Below are positions 39,824 through 47,503 of a DNA stretch of 64,000 nucleotides, one piece after another. The notes beneath the pieces were generated by a model that was not told the origin of the DNA, searched no databases, and saw only the letters and a list, made by a program, of their open reading frames with translations. Position 1 is the stretch's first letter, and the number at the start of each line of letters is the position of its first letter. Source of the stretch: JAAGZL01 sp050297535 (GTDB lineage: Bacteria > Pseudomonadota > Gammaproteobacteria > Chromatiales > Chromatiaceae); the NCBI GenBank assembly GCA_050297535.1, contig JBNKSV010000002.1:1-64000 (forward strand), read 5' to 3'. Position numbers and translations under genes: made by a program.

Positions 39824-40315
39824 ATGAGACATATTATTTCAATCCTGATGGAGAACGAATCCGGTGCGTTGTCACGGGTAGCCGGGCTTTTTTCTGCGCG
39901 TGGCTATAACATTGAGGCCCTTACGGTAGCGCCTACTGAAGATCCCTCCCTGTCTCGTATGACCTTGGTGACTCGTGGTAACGAGGAGGTCATAGAGCAG
40001 ATCACCAAACAGCTGAATAAACTGGTAGAGGTGGTAAAGCTGTTGGATCTCTCGGAAGGGCCGCATATTGAACGTGAGATGATGCTGGTAAAGATCAAGG
40101 CTGAATCCGCCAACCGGGAAGAGTTAAAACGCTTGGTGGATATATTTCGTGGCAGGATCATTGATGTAACCGACAGCAGCTTCATCGTGGAGATGACGGG
40201 CGATAGTGGAAAGCTGGATGCCTTCATCCAGGCGGTGCATGAAGAGTTGGTGGTGGAGGTGGTCAGGACCGGCCCCTCCGGCATTGCGCGCGGTGCTAAG
40301 GGATTGAGCCTGTAA
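39824..40315 (+). CDS. ilvN: Acetolactate synthase small (regulatory) subunit
   Basis: The 163-residue product begins MRHIISILMENESGALSRVA, an ACT domain that binds valine for feedback control, followed by a C-terminal domain (IIDVTDSSFIVEMTGDSGKL). It resembles E. coli IlvH. It begins two bases after the ilvB stop. TTG 39818 is rejected as a start. Confidence 0.95.
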   Translation: MRHIISILMENESGALSRVAGLFSARGYNIEALTVAPTEDPSLSRMTLVTRGNEEVIEQITKQLNKLVEVVKLLDLSEGPHIEREMMLVKIKAESANREELKRLVDIFRGRIIDVTDSSFIVEMTGDSGKLDAFIQAVHEELVVEVVRTGPSGIARGAKGLSL

Positions 40316-40380
40316 ACATACAAATCCACCAAACAGAAACAAAAAATATTTTAGGAATTCGATTAAAAAGGTAATCTCAA

Positions 40381-41397
40381 ATGAGCTTGAACATCTATTA
40401 CGACAAAGACGCAGACCTTTCCATTATCAAGGGCAAGAAAGTAGCCATTATCGGATATGGTTCCCAGGGACATGCCCATGCCAACAACCTGAAAGATTCG
40501 GGCGTTGACGTAACTGTTGGCTTGCGTCCCAGTTCCGGTTCCGCCGTTAAGGCTACTAATTCCGGACTAAAAGTAAAACCTGTGCCAGAGGCGGTCGCAG
40601 AGGCCGATTTGGTAATGATCCTTACCCCGGACGAATTCCAGTCTGTTCTTTATCGTGAAGAGATCGAGCCCAATATAAAGAATGGCTCCACCCTGGCATT
40701 CGCCCATGGTTTCGCTATTCACTACAACCAGATCGTTCCGCGCGAGGATCTGGACGTAATCATGATCGCACCCAAGGCGCCAGGCCACACCGTGCGTAGC
40801 GAATTCCAGAACGGTGGCGGAATCCCTGACCTGATCGCCGTGTTCCAGGATGCCAGCGGCAAGGCCAAGGAGACCGCCCTCTCCTATGCGTCCGCAATCG
40901 GCGGCGGCCGTACCGGCATCATCGAGACCACCTTTAAGGATGAGACCGAGACCGACCTGTTCGGCGAACAGGCCGTGCTTTGCGGCGGCGTGGTGGAACT
41001 GATCAAGGCCGGATTTGAGACCCTTACCGAGGCTGGTTATGCCCCGGAGATGGCCTACTTCGAGTGTCTGCACGAGATGAAGCTGATCGTGGATCTAATC
41101 TATGAAGGCGGCATTGCTAACATGAACTACTCCATCTCCAACAATGCCGAGTATGGTGAGTATGTGACTGGACCCAGGGTGATCAACGAGGAGAGTCGCT
41201 GGGCCATGAAGGAGTGTCTGCACAACATCCAGACCGGCGAATATGCCAAGAAGTTTATCCTGGAGGGCATGTCCAACTATCCAGAGATGACGGCTCGACG
41301 TCGTCTCAATGCGGCTTCAGATATTGAGCAGGTTGGTGAGCGTCTGCGTAGTATGATGCCGTGGATTAAGAAGATCGTGGATAAGAGCAAGAACTAA
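40381..41397 (+). CDS. ilvC: Ketol-acid reductoisomerase (NADP+), class I
   Basis: IlvC converts acetolactate to dihydroxyisovalerate. At 338 residues it is the short class I form. The NADPH site is IGYGSQGHAHANNLKDSG; the metal/substrate region includes KAPGHTVRSEF and ETDLFGEQAVLCGG and YNISN-like MNYSISNNAEYG. It follows ilvN by 65 bases. Confidence 0.97.
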   Translation: MSLNIYYDKDADLSIIKGKKVAIIGYGSQGHAHANNLKDSGVDVTVGLRPSSGSAVKATNSGLKVKPVPEAVAEADLVMILTPDEFQSVLYREEIEPNIKNGSTLAFAHGFAIHYNQIVPREDLDVIMIAPKAPGHTVRSEFQNGGGIPDLIAVFQDASGKAKETALSYASAIGGGRTGIIETTFKDETETDLFGEQAVLCGGVVELIKAGFETLTEAGYAPEMAYFECLHEMKLIVDLIYEGGIANMNYSISNNAEYGEYVTGPRVINEESRWAMKECLHNIQTGEYAKKFILEGMSNYPEMTARRRLNAASDIEQVGERLRSMMPWIKKIVDKSKN

Positions 41398-41408
41398 TAT
41401 TCACACCT

Positions 41409-41434
41409 GGGTCGGAGTCAGATTGATTCCGGCC
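41409..41434. repeat. Compact degenerate GGGTCGGAGTCA palindrome
   Basis: GGGTCGGAGTCA is followed at once by ATTGATTCCGGCCC, matching the two arms of the elements at 62251, 63237 and 63376 but without their central loop. It lies between ilvC and pssA. Confidence 0.6.
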
Positions 41435-41466
41435 CAACTCCAATTTCCAATATACGAAGAACCTTG

Positions 41467-42234
41467 ATGTCTGACGAAGAACAACAGGTAAAACGTAGAA
41501 AAGGCATCTATCTGTTGCCGAATCTATTCACCACTGCGGCACTGTTTAGTGGTTTCTATGCCGTACTGGCGGCAGTAAACGGCCAATACGAAGCGGCGGC
41601 CATTGCCATCTTCGTCGCCATGGTCCTGGACGGCATGGATGGACGGGTGGCGCGCATGACCAACACCCAGACTGCCTTCGGCGCTGAATACGATAGCCTT
41701 TCCGATATGGTCGCATTCGGACTGGCCCCGGCGTTGGTTATGTATGTCTGGGCGCTCAAGGATCTAGGGAAATTCGGCTGGCTGGCGGCCTTTATCTATA
41801 CTGCGGCAGCGGCTTTGCGACTGGCACGTTTTAATACCCAGGTGGGGATTGCGGATAAACGTTACTTTCAGGGATTGCCCAGCCCGGCCGCAGCGGCGAT
41901 CCTGGCTGCAGCTATCTGGAGTGCGGTCGAGTATGGAATTGATAAGGATAATGTTAAATCAGTGGTCGGGATCATGACCGCCATGGTTGGTATCCTCATG
42001 GTCAGCAACATCCGCTACCACAGCTTCAAGGAACTGGATTTTCGCGGCAAAGTGCCGTTCTTCGTCCTGGTAGTGATCATGTTGGTGTTCGCAGTAATCC
42101 TGTGGCAGCCGCCTGCCATTATGTTCATCGTGTTCACCTGCTATGCGGTATCAGGTCCGGCGTTGACCCTGATATCTCTGCGTCAGCGCAGGATGGAGAG
42201 GTATAAAGGTCAGAAGAGCGAGGCTGAGGAATAG
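41467..42234 (+). CDS. pssA: CDP-diacylglycerol-serine O-phosphatidyltransferase
   Basis: The enzyme makes phosphatidylserine, the precursor of phosphatidylethanolamine. The 255 residues contain the CDP-alcohol phosphotransferase signature DGMDGRVARMTNTQTAFGAE followed by YDSLSD, and about seven membrane helices. This is the membrane type of PssA. An ilvC-pssA-leuA order is common in beta- and some gammaproteobacteria. Start ATG 41467 is preferred over TTG 41464. Confidence 0.93.
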   Translation: MSDEEQQVKRRKGIYLLPNLFTTAALFSGFYAVLAAVNGQYEAAAIAIFVAMVLDGMDGRVARMTNTQTAFGAEYDSLSDMVAFGLAPALVMYVWALKDLGKFGWLAAFIYTAAAALRLARFNTQVGIADKRYFQGLPSPAAAAILAAAIWSAVEYGIDKDNVKSVVGIMTAMVGILMVSNIRYHSFKELDFRGKVPFFVLVVIMLVFAVILWQPPAIMFIVFTCYAVSGPALTLISLRQRRMERYKGQKSEAEE

Positions 42235-42293
42235 AGAGCCAGGCCAGTTTGCGCTACTTGGCAAGAGTCAAACCATGGGTTATATTCCTACAC

Positions 42294-42392
42294 ATGGCAA
42301 TTAACGACGCACCAATCTACTCTTCCTTTGCCGCCTCCCGGCAGGGTGCGTCTGTGCGCCTTCCTCTGAATGTGCTGCGACTGCTGCCCTGA
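42294..42392 (+). CDS. Putative leucine-rich leader peptide of leuA
   Basis: A 32-codon ORF runs from ATG 42294 to TGA 42390-42392. Its last ten codons hold five leucines (LPLNVLRLLP, codons CTT, CTG, CTG, CTG, CTG), as expected for ribosome-mediated attenuation of a leucine gene. No convincing ribosome binding site is seen, which lowers confidence. leuA starts 119 bases downstream. Confidence 0.5.
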   Translation: MAINDAPIYSSFAASRQGASVRLPLNVLRLLP

Positions 42393-42439
42393 GGGGCAAA
42401 CTATACGCAACGCCCTGGCGAGGGCAGACAGTACGCACC
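42306..42439 (+). promoter_or_regulatory. Structured leader with mutually exclusive helices upstream of leuA
   Basis: GACGCACC (42306-42313) pairs with GGTGCGTC (42346-42353), enclosing a TGCCG/CGGCA hairpin (42329-42343). Downstream TGCCC (42385-42389) pairs with GGGCA (42394-42398), and GCCCT (42412-42416) with AGGGC (42421-42425). TGCCCT can instead pair with AGGGCA, and GGTGCGT with ACGCACC at 42433-42439. There is no T-run after the last hairpin, so this is not a plain intrinsic terminator. Confidence 0.45.
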
Positions 42440-42511
42440 AACAAAACAGATTACCAAAATTAAGTGAGCATCCCTACGCTTGATCCAGAAGGGATGCGTA
42501 TGGAGTCAACC

Positions 42512-44062
42512 ATGAGTAAGCAAGATCGTTTGATCATACTTGATACTACCCTCCGCGACGGGGAACAGAGCCCCGGCGCCTCCATGACCAAAGACGAGAA
42601 GATTCGTATCGCCAAGGCCTTGGAGAAGATGCGGGTGGATGTTATAGAAGCGGGTTTTCCCATCGCCAGCCCAGGAGACTTTGAGGCGGTGCAGGCGGTG
42701 GCCCAGATCATCAAAGACAGTACCGTCTGCGGACTGGCCCGTGCCCTGGATAAGGATATAGATGCCGCTGGAGAGGCGCTCAAGGGCGCCAACTCGGGGC
42801 GTATCCACACCTTTATCGCCACCTCTCCAATCCATATGGAGCATAAGCTGCGCATGTCCCCGGATCAGGTGGTGGAACAGGCGGTAAAGGCGGTTAAGAG
42901 GGCTCGTAACTTTACCGATAACGTGGAGTTCTCCGCCGAGGACGCCGGTCGCTCCGAGATTGACTTTCTCTGTCGAATTGTAGAGGCAGCAATCTCTGCT
43001 GGGGCCAGCACCATCAATATCCCGGACACGGTGGGTTATAACGTACCCTGGCAGTTCGGCGAAACCATTCGTCAGATCATCGAGCGGGTGCCTAATTCGG
43101 ATAAGGCCATCTTCTCGGTACACTGTCACAATGACCTCGGCTTGGCCACCTCCAACTCCCTCTCTGCGGTATTGAACGGCGCACGGCAGGTGGAGTGCAC
43201 TATCAATGGGTTGGGGGAACGGGCTGGCAACGCCTCCCTGGAGGAGGTGGTGATGACGGTGCGTACCAGGCGTGATGTATTTGCGTGCGATACCAATCTC
43301 GATACCACCCAGATCGTGACATGCTCCCGTCTGGTCTCCAATATCACAGGTTTCCCGGTGCAACCGAACAAGGCCGTGGTGGGGGCGAACGCCTTTGCCC
43401 ACGAGTCCGGCATTCACCAGGATGGTGTGCTCAAGAGCCGCGAGACCTACGAGATCATGAAGGCGGAGGATGTGGGTTGGGCCCAGAACCGCATGGTGAT
43501 GGGTAAGCACTCCGGACGTAGCGCCTTCCGCGCCCGTCTGGAGGAGTTGGGCATAGAGTTCAATTCTGAAGAAGAGTTGAACGACGCCTTCCGTCGCTTC
43601 AAGGATCTGGCCGACAAGAAGCACGAGATCTTCGATGAAGATCTCCAGGCCTTGGTGACGGATGTCTCCATACGCGCCGAGAACGAAGTGGTGAATCTGG
43701 TATCGCTCAAGGTCTGCTCCGAGACCGGAGAGATTCCTGTGGCCTCGATTGTGCTTTCGGTGGAAGGAGAGGAGGTGTCATGCTGTTCCGAGGGCAGCGG
43801 TCCGGTGGATGCCACCTTCCGAGCCATCGAGTCCATCGTGAATACCGGGTGCTCACTCCAGCTCTACTCGGTAAACGCCATCACCAGTGGCACCGATGCT
43901 CAGGGTGAGGTTACCGTGCGGCTGGAGAAGGGTGGGCGCATCGTGAACGGGCAGGGCGCGGATACGGATATCGTCATCGCCTCCGCCAAGGCCTATGTAA
44001 ACGCCTGCAATCACATCATGCATGGTGTGAAGAAGGCCCATCCCCAGACTAGCGGGGTGTAA
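42512..44062 (+). CDS. leuA: 2-isopropylmalate synthase
   Basis: LeuA condenses acetyl-CoA with 2-ketoisovalerate, the committed step to leucine. From ATG 42512 (GGAG upstream) the 516 residues show the TIM-barrel start LIILDTTLRDGEQSPGASM, the metal-binding VHCHNDLGLATSNS, and a C-terminal LeuA allosteric domain (about 390-510) that binds leucine. Upstream in-frame GTG 42464 is rejected. Translation is probably controlled by the leader upstream. Confidence 0.96.
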   Translation: MSKQDRLIILDTTLRDGEQSPGASMTKDEKIRIAKALEKMRVDVIEAGFPIASPGDFEAVQAVAQIIKDSTVCGLARALDKDIDAAGEALKGANSGRIHTFIATSPIHMEHKLRMSPDQVVEQAVKAVKRARNFTDNVEFSAEDAGRSEIDFLCRIVEAAISAGASTINIPDTVGYNVPWQFGETIRQIIERVPNSDKAIFSVHCHNDLGLATSNSLSAVLNGARQVECTINGLGERAGNASLEEVVMTVRTRRDVFACDTNLDTTQIVTCSRLVSNITGFPVQPNKAVVGANAFAHESGIHQDGVLKSRETYEIMKAEDVGWAQNRMVMGKHSGRSAFRARLEELGIEFNSEEELNDAFRRFKDLADKKHEIFDEDLQALVTDVSIRAENEVVNLVSLKVCSETGEIPVASIVLSVEGEEVSCCSEGSGPVDATFRAIESIVNTGCSLQLYSVNAITSGTDAQGEVTVRLEKGGRIVNGQGADTDIVIASAKAYVNACNHIMHGVKKAHPQTSGV

Positions 44063-44331
44063 AGGACCTGCAAACACCATGCTGATATTCATCGACGGAG
44101 ACCATTTTTCTGCAGGGCAAGGCGCACTGAGCGCCGTGTACCTGCCGTACATAAGCGAAAGTGCAACACAGTCATGCGGGAAAATGGTCCCGTCCCTACG
44201 GGTTGACCCTCAAATGAGGCCATCCTGTGTTGCGCATCGTTTATTTGGACTAACCAAACTGCACTCTGCGCGCCTTGACTGGCCTCATTTGAGGGTCAAC
44301 GCTGGGTATCCGCATGGTGTTTGCAGGTCCT
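44063..44331. repeat. 269-bp element with two nested perfect inverted repeats
   Basis: The ends AGGACCTGCAAACACCATGC (44063-44082) and GCATGGTGTTTGCAGGTCCT (44312-44331) are perfect 20-bp inverted repeats. Inside, 44202-44222 (GTTGACCCTCAAATGAGGCC plus A) and 44280-44300 form a perfect 21-bp inverted pair. Weaker pairs (GACCATTTT/AAAATGGTC, GCAACACAG/CTGTGTTGC) lie between. It fills the whole gap between leuA and the glycosylase gene, starting on the base after the leuA stop. No ORF within looks coding. Confidence 0.85.
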
Positions 44332-44334
44332 AAG

Positions 44335-45060
44335 ATGGAAGAGTCACTGCGGCGGCAATATCTGGAGGCTATGGGCATCCAGAACTGGGTCGGGCGTGAG
44401 GTTGCGTCCGAACCAGTTGCCGCCCAGGTTTTGCCTGATGTCGTATCGGCACGCTCAGAGTCTGTGGTAGAAGTACAACCATCCCGACCAACGGTGCGTT
44501 CTGATATCGCCTCTCTGGGTTGGGATGAACTGAGAGACAGGGTCAAGACCTGCAGGGCCTGCGAGCTGCATCAGACCAGGACCCAGACCGTGTTCGGTGT
44601 GGGGAATCATGATGCCGATTTGATGATCATCGGCGAGGCCCCGGGGGCGGACGAGGATCGTCAGGGTGAACCCTTCGTGGGCAAGGCGGGGCAGTTGCTC
44701 AACGCCATGCTCAATGCGATCGGATTTAGTAGAGACAAGGTATTCATCGCCAATATCCTGAAGTGTCGTCCGCCCGGAAACCGCGATCCACACCTGGAGG
44801 AGGCATTGAACTGCGAACCCTTCCTGCAGCGACAGATAGATTTGGTAAAACCTAAAGTGATCCTGGCATTGGGGCGCATCGCCGCTCAGAATCTTCTAAA
44901 GACGGATGTGCCAGTGGGCAAGCTGCGCGGGCGTAACGATACCATCGGTGAGTTCCGTGTTCCGGTGATAGTGACCTATCATCCGGCCTATCTGTTGCGT
45001 TCACCCGATCAAAAGGGCAAGGCATGGCAGGATCTTCAACGTGCCTATCGTCTCTTATAA
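44335..45060 (+). CDS. Family 4 uracil-DNA glycosylase (iron-sulfur type)
   Basis: The enzyme removes uracil from DNA. The 241-residue protein has a variable N-terminus, then the family 4 motifs IIGEAPGADEDRQGEPFVGK and VTYHPAYLLR. C73, C76, C144 and C160 have exactly the 3/68/16 spacing of the 4Fe-4S cysteines of Thermus UDGa. The start ATG 44335 lies four bases after the inverted-repeat element; an in-frame ATG at 44314 is inside that repeat. It precedes rimI. Confidence 0.92.
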   Translation: MEESLRRQYLEAMGIQNWVGREVASEPVAAQVLPDVVSARSESVVEVQPSRPTVRSDIASLGWDELRDRVKTCRACELHQTRTQTVFGVGNHDADLMIIGEAPGADEDRQGEPFVGKAGQLLNAMLNAIGFSRDKVFIANILKCRPPGNRDPHLEEALNCEPFLQRQIDLVKPKVILALGRIAAQNLLKTDVPVGKLRGRNDTIGEFRVPVIVTYHPAYLLRSPDQKGKAWQDLQRAYRLL

Positions 45061-45078
45061 AGAAGGAAAACTACATCT

Positions 45079-45140
45079 GTAGGAGCCCGGTCCTCGGGGC
45101 GATGATAGCCAGTTAATCGCCCGGAGGACCGGGCTCCTAC
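45079..45140. repeat. REP-like palindrome, GTAGGAGCC family, intact
   Basis: GTAGGAGCCCGGTCCTCGGG and its inverse CCGGAGGACCGGGCTCCTAC form an almost perfect 62-bp palindrome around CGATGATAGCCAGTTAATCG. It is the best-preserved copy in the window. Confidence 0.85.
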
Positions 45141-45156
45141 CGCCACTGATCGTGTT

Positions 45157-45645
45157 ATGAGCTCACTGCTAAAAGACCCACTCCTCAAGATCCGCCCCAT
45201 GCTGCCTAGCGATCTGTTGGCCGTAATGGAGATCGAGCTGCGTGCCTATCCCTTTCCTTGGAGCATGGTCAATTTCGAGGACTGTCTGCGTAGTGGCTAC
45301 TACTGTTGTGTCCTAGAGAAGGGGACGAATTCAAATGCATCCACTCACATCTTCGGCTATGCCGTAATGTCGGTATTCGCTGGTGAGGCGCAAATACTTA
45401 ACATCTGTGTGGACCCGGAGACACAGGGACAGGGGCTGGGCCGCAGGCTGTTGCAACACCTTATCGCCGAGGCTGGTAGAAAAGAGGCTGACACTATGTT
45501 TCTGGAGGTGCGGGCCTCAAACCGGGCGGCGATAAAACTCTATGACTCCTCCGGGTTCAACGAGGTAGGGCAGCGCCGTGGTTACTACCCTGCCGAGGGC
45601 GGGGCGCGTGAAGACGCCCTGGTGTTGGCCCTGAGTATCGGCTAG
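45157..45645 (+). CDS. rimI: Ribosomal-protein-alanine N-acetyltransferase RimI
   Basis: RimI acetylates the N-terminus of S18. The 162-residue GNAT protein shows IRPMLPSDLLAVMEIELRAY then PFPWS, the acetyl-CoA loop DPETQGQGLGRRLLQHL, and LEVRASNRAAIKLYDSSGF. Position after a family 4 UDG gene is common in gammaproteobacteria. The 3' 89 bases overlap the convergent GT39 frame. Confidence 0.93.
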   Translation: MSSLLKDPLLKIRPMLPSDLLAVMEIELRAYPFPWSMVNFEDCLRSGYYCCVLEKGTNSNASTHIFGYAVMSVFAGEAQILNICVDPETQGQGLGRRLLQHLIAEAGRKEADTMFLEVRASNRAAIKLYDSSGFNEVGQRRGYYPAEGGAREDALVLALSIG

Positions 45646-47149
45646 AAGGGGACGCGTTTAACTGTGTCCTAGGGATGTCTTTTTGGCAGCGTACAATATC
45701 CAATTCATATGTCTGCTTGTTTGAATAGGTGTATTTTTCTTCTATAGAGGATGCTTTGCAGGTAAATCCCGTGGCGCTTAATTTATCTAAAAATTCTTTC
45801 GGCGCTGTCTGGTGATACACGACGACAACATCATTGCCAATTGTATATGGTTGCAGCGGTATGGAAGCTGTTATTGCCGTAACATCTGGAAAAGAAAGAA
45901 GTAGATTTCCGCCGATAAACATATCTTCCGCATAGATCAGGGTATCTTTCTTGATTATGTCTTTTAGTTGATAGGCTAGTTGCTTGAATGGGTAATTGGT
46001 TCGGCTCGGCTTTTCTCTGAGATCTATCACCCTGGGGGTTGCCAGCATAACAACTGCAACTAAAAGAGACATACCAAGGGATGTCCAGATATAGATGCGA
46101 ACCTTGCTATTAATACGCTCAAGGGAAGTCTGCATAAACATAAACAGCGGTAAGATATACAAATAAGGCTGAAGCCAACGTTCTTTAATGTTTGTTGTTC
46201 CGGTAGCTAAAATTATTATAACCAGCAAAATAAGCAGGGTAGCGATATAAACCGAAATTGCCTTGGTTCCTAACGAATCATCCCGTTGCAACTCTTTTCT
46301 GAAAAGTCCCAGGAATATCAGCCAGAATGGCGAGAGAAAGGCGACAAAGGAAAAAGATAAATCTGTAAGACCGCTAAGTGCGTCTGTTAACCATTCTCCA
46401 GTTTGGGTTCCGTGCATGCGTTCTATGGAACGGGATGTGGCCAGGTCGAAGTGTGACAAAAACCAAATAAAATGAGGAAGCACTATGGTCAGGCAAACGG
46501 CGATGGAGATAAATAACCGCTTTTGCATGAATCTTCCTCTAAACGAGGTGATTGCCGATGCGGTTGCTGTCAACCCGATCAGGATCAAGACGAAGTTATA
46601 TTTTGCTAATAATCCTATGGCCGCGGATATGCCAAACAGGACAAAATCACCACCCTTAGCCTGGTTGAGGGCTATCTTAAAAAAGTAGTAGAGAGTCATG
46701 GATGTTGCGGTGGTGAGTAATACCGTGTGGGTCTGGTCTACCTGTGCCCCCCAAATTATTTGGGATAGCAGCATTAGAGAGAGGGACCCTAGCGACGCTT
46801 TGAGTTCATTGTTCGTCAATAGCTTCCCTGTCTTATACACAAAGAGATATGCGATAAAGAGAAGCGTGCTTTTTAGAATTGTCAGTCCCAGAATGGATGT
46901 GCCGACCACCTTAAACAGTAGTTGCAGTAACCAGGTATAGAGGGGAGGCTGGGCGTTGTATCCCCAAGCGAAATATTGCGCCAACATGATTTGCTCAGAT
47001 TCATCCAGGCTGGCGGTGCTTGTCATCAAGAGGCGAACTATCACAAAAAGTAAAAAATAGACGCCGATAAACCAGGTGAAATGATGGGCGACGCCGTTTG
47101 TAATAGTTCGCGTTAGATTCATTTTTTCGTGCTGAGATATTAAATCCAT
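45557..47149 (-). CDS. GT39-family (ArnT/PMT-like) membrane glycosyltransferase
   Basis: GT-C enzymes of this kind move sugars from a polyprenyl carrier to a lipid or protein outside the membrane. The 530-residue frame has about ten to twelve membrane helices and the first-loop motif TASLDESEQIMLAQYFAWG followed by NAQPPLYTWLLQ, where D/E are catalytic in relatives. The last 45 residues (after DIVRCQKD) are non-family and read into rimI antisense, so the native stop may have been lost. ATG 47149 is used; ATG 47122 is an alternative. Confidence 0.82.
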   Translation of the reverse strand: MDLISQHEKMNLTRTITNGVAHHFTWFIGVYFLLFVIVRLLMTSTASLDESEQIMLAQYFAWGYNAQPPLYTWLLQLLFKVVGTSILGLTILKSTLLFIAYLFVYKTGKLLTNNELKASLGSLSLMLLSQIIWGAQVDQTHTVLLTTATSMTLYYFFKIALNQAKGGDFVLFGISAAIGLLAKYNFVLILIGLTATASAITSFRGRFMQKRLFISIAVCLTIVLPHFIWFLSHFDLATSRSIERMHGTQTGEWLTDALSGLTDLSFSFVAFLSPFWLIFLGLFRKELQRDDSLGTKAISVYIATLLILLVIIILATGTTNIKERWLQPYLYILPLFMFMQTSLERINSKVRIYIWTSLGMSLLVAVVMLATPRVIDLREKPSRTNYPFKQLAYQLKDIIKKDTLIYAEDMFIGGNLLLSFPDVTAITASIPLQPYTIGNDVVVVYHQTAPKEFLDKLSATGFTCKASSIEEKYTYSNKQTYELDIVRCQKDIPRTQLNASPSSRYSGPTPGRLHAPRPRQGSNHGAALPR

Positions 47150-47503
47150 CCATTATCCGAGATTCGCCCTTACATTTTTATTACACGGCCTGTGGTTTCA
47201 TAAAAATGCAAAAAATGCCTGATAGTGTATAGGTGATTGTTGTGATGGTGTTGTATGCATGGCGCGGTGCCGGTGATGATTCGGTTGCTACGCATGTTAC
47301 AGCGAATGATAAATGCGCTAACAAGCAACAAAATAAGATTCGAATTTAACAGGATTGTCGATGGAAAAGGTTTCTCTGTAGGCTGGTATTTATGCTGCGC
47401 GTGGGATTGCATTGTGACGACAGACCGAGTCTAAAATAATCCGGGGCGGAAGATTTCCCTGGATTATGTATAATACTCGGCTTTAATTTGCCCTGTATTT
47501 TCC
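47150..47503. other. Intergenic region upstream of prfC
   Basis: No credible gene is seen in these 354 bases. A TATAAT at 47469-47474, preceded by TG, is a possible -10 box for prfC, but the -35 position (GCGGAA) does not match. The 80-residue minus-strand frame at 47170-47412 has no family features. Confidence 0.5.

Noticed and set aside
42506..43624. 372-codon minus-strand frame
   Set aside because: It is antisense to leuA, with composition typical of shadows and no start signal.
47170..47412. 80-codon minus-strand frame upstream of the GT39 gene
   Set aside because: It has no ribosome site and a composition unlike neighbours, with no family pattern.
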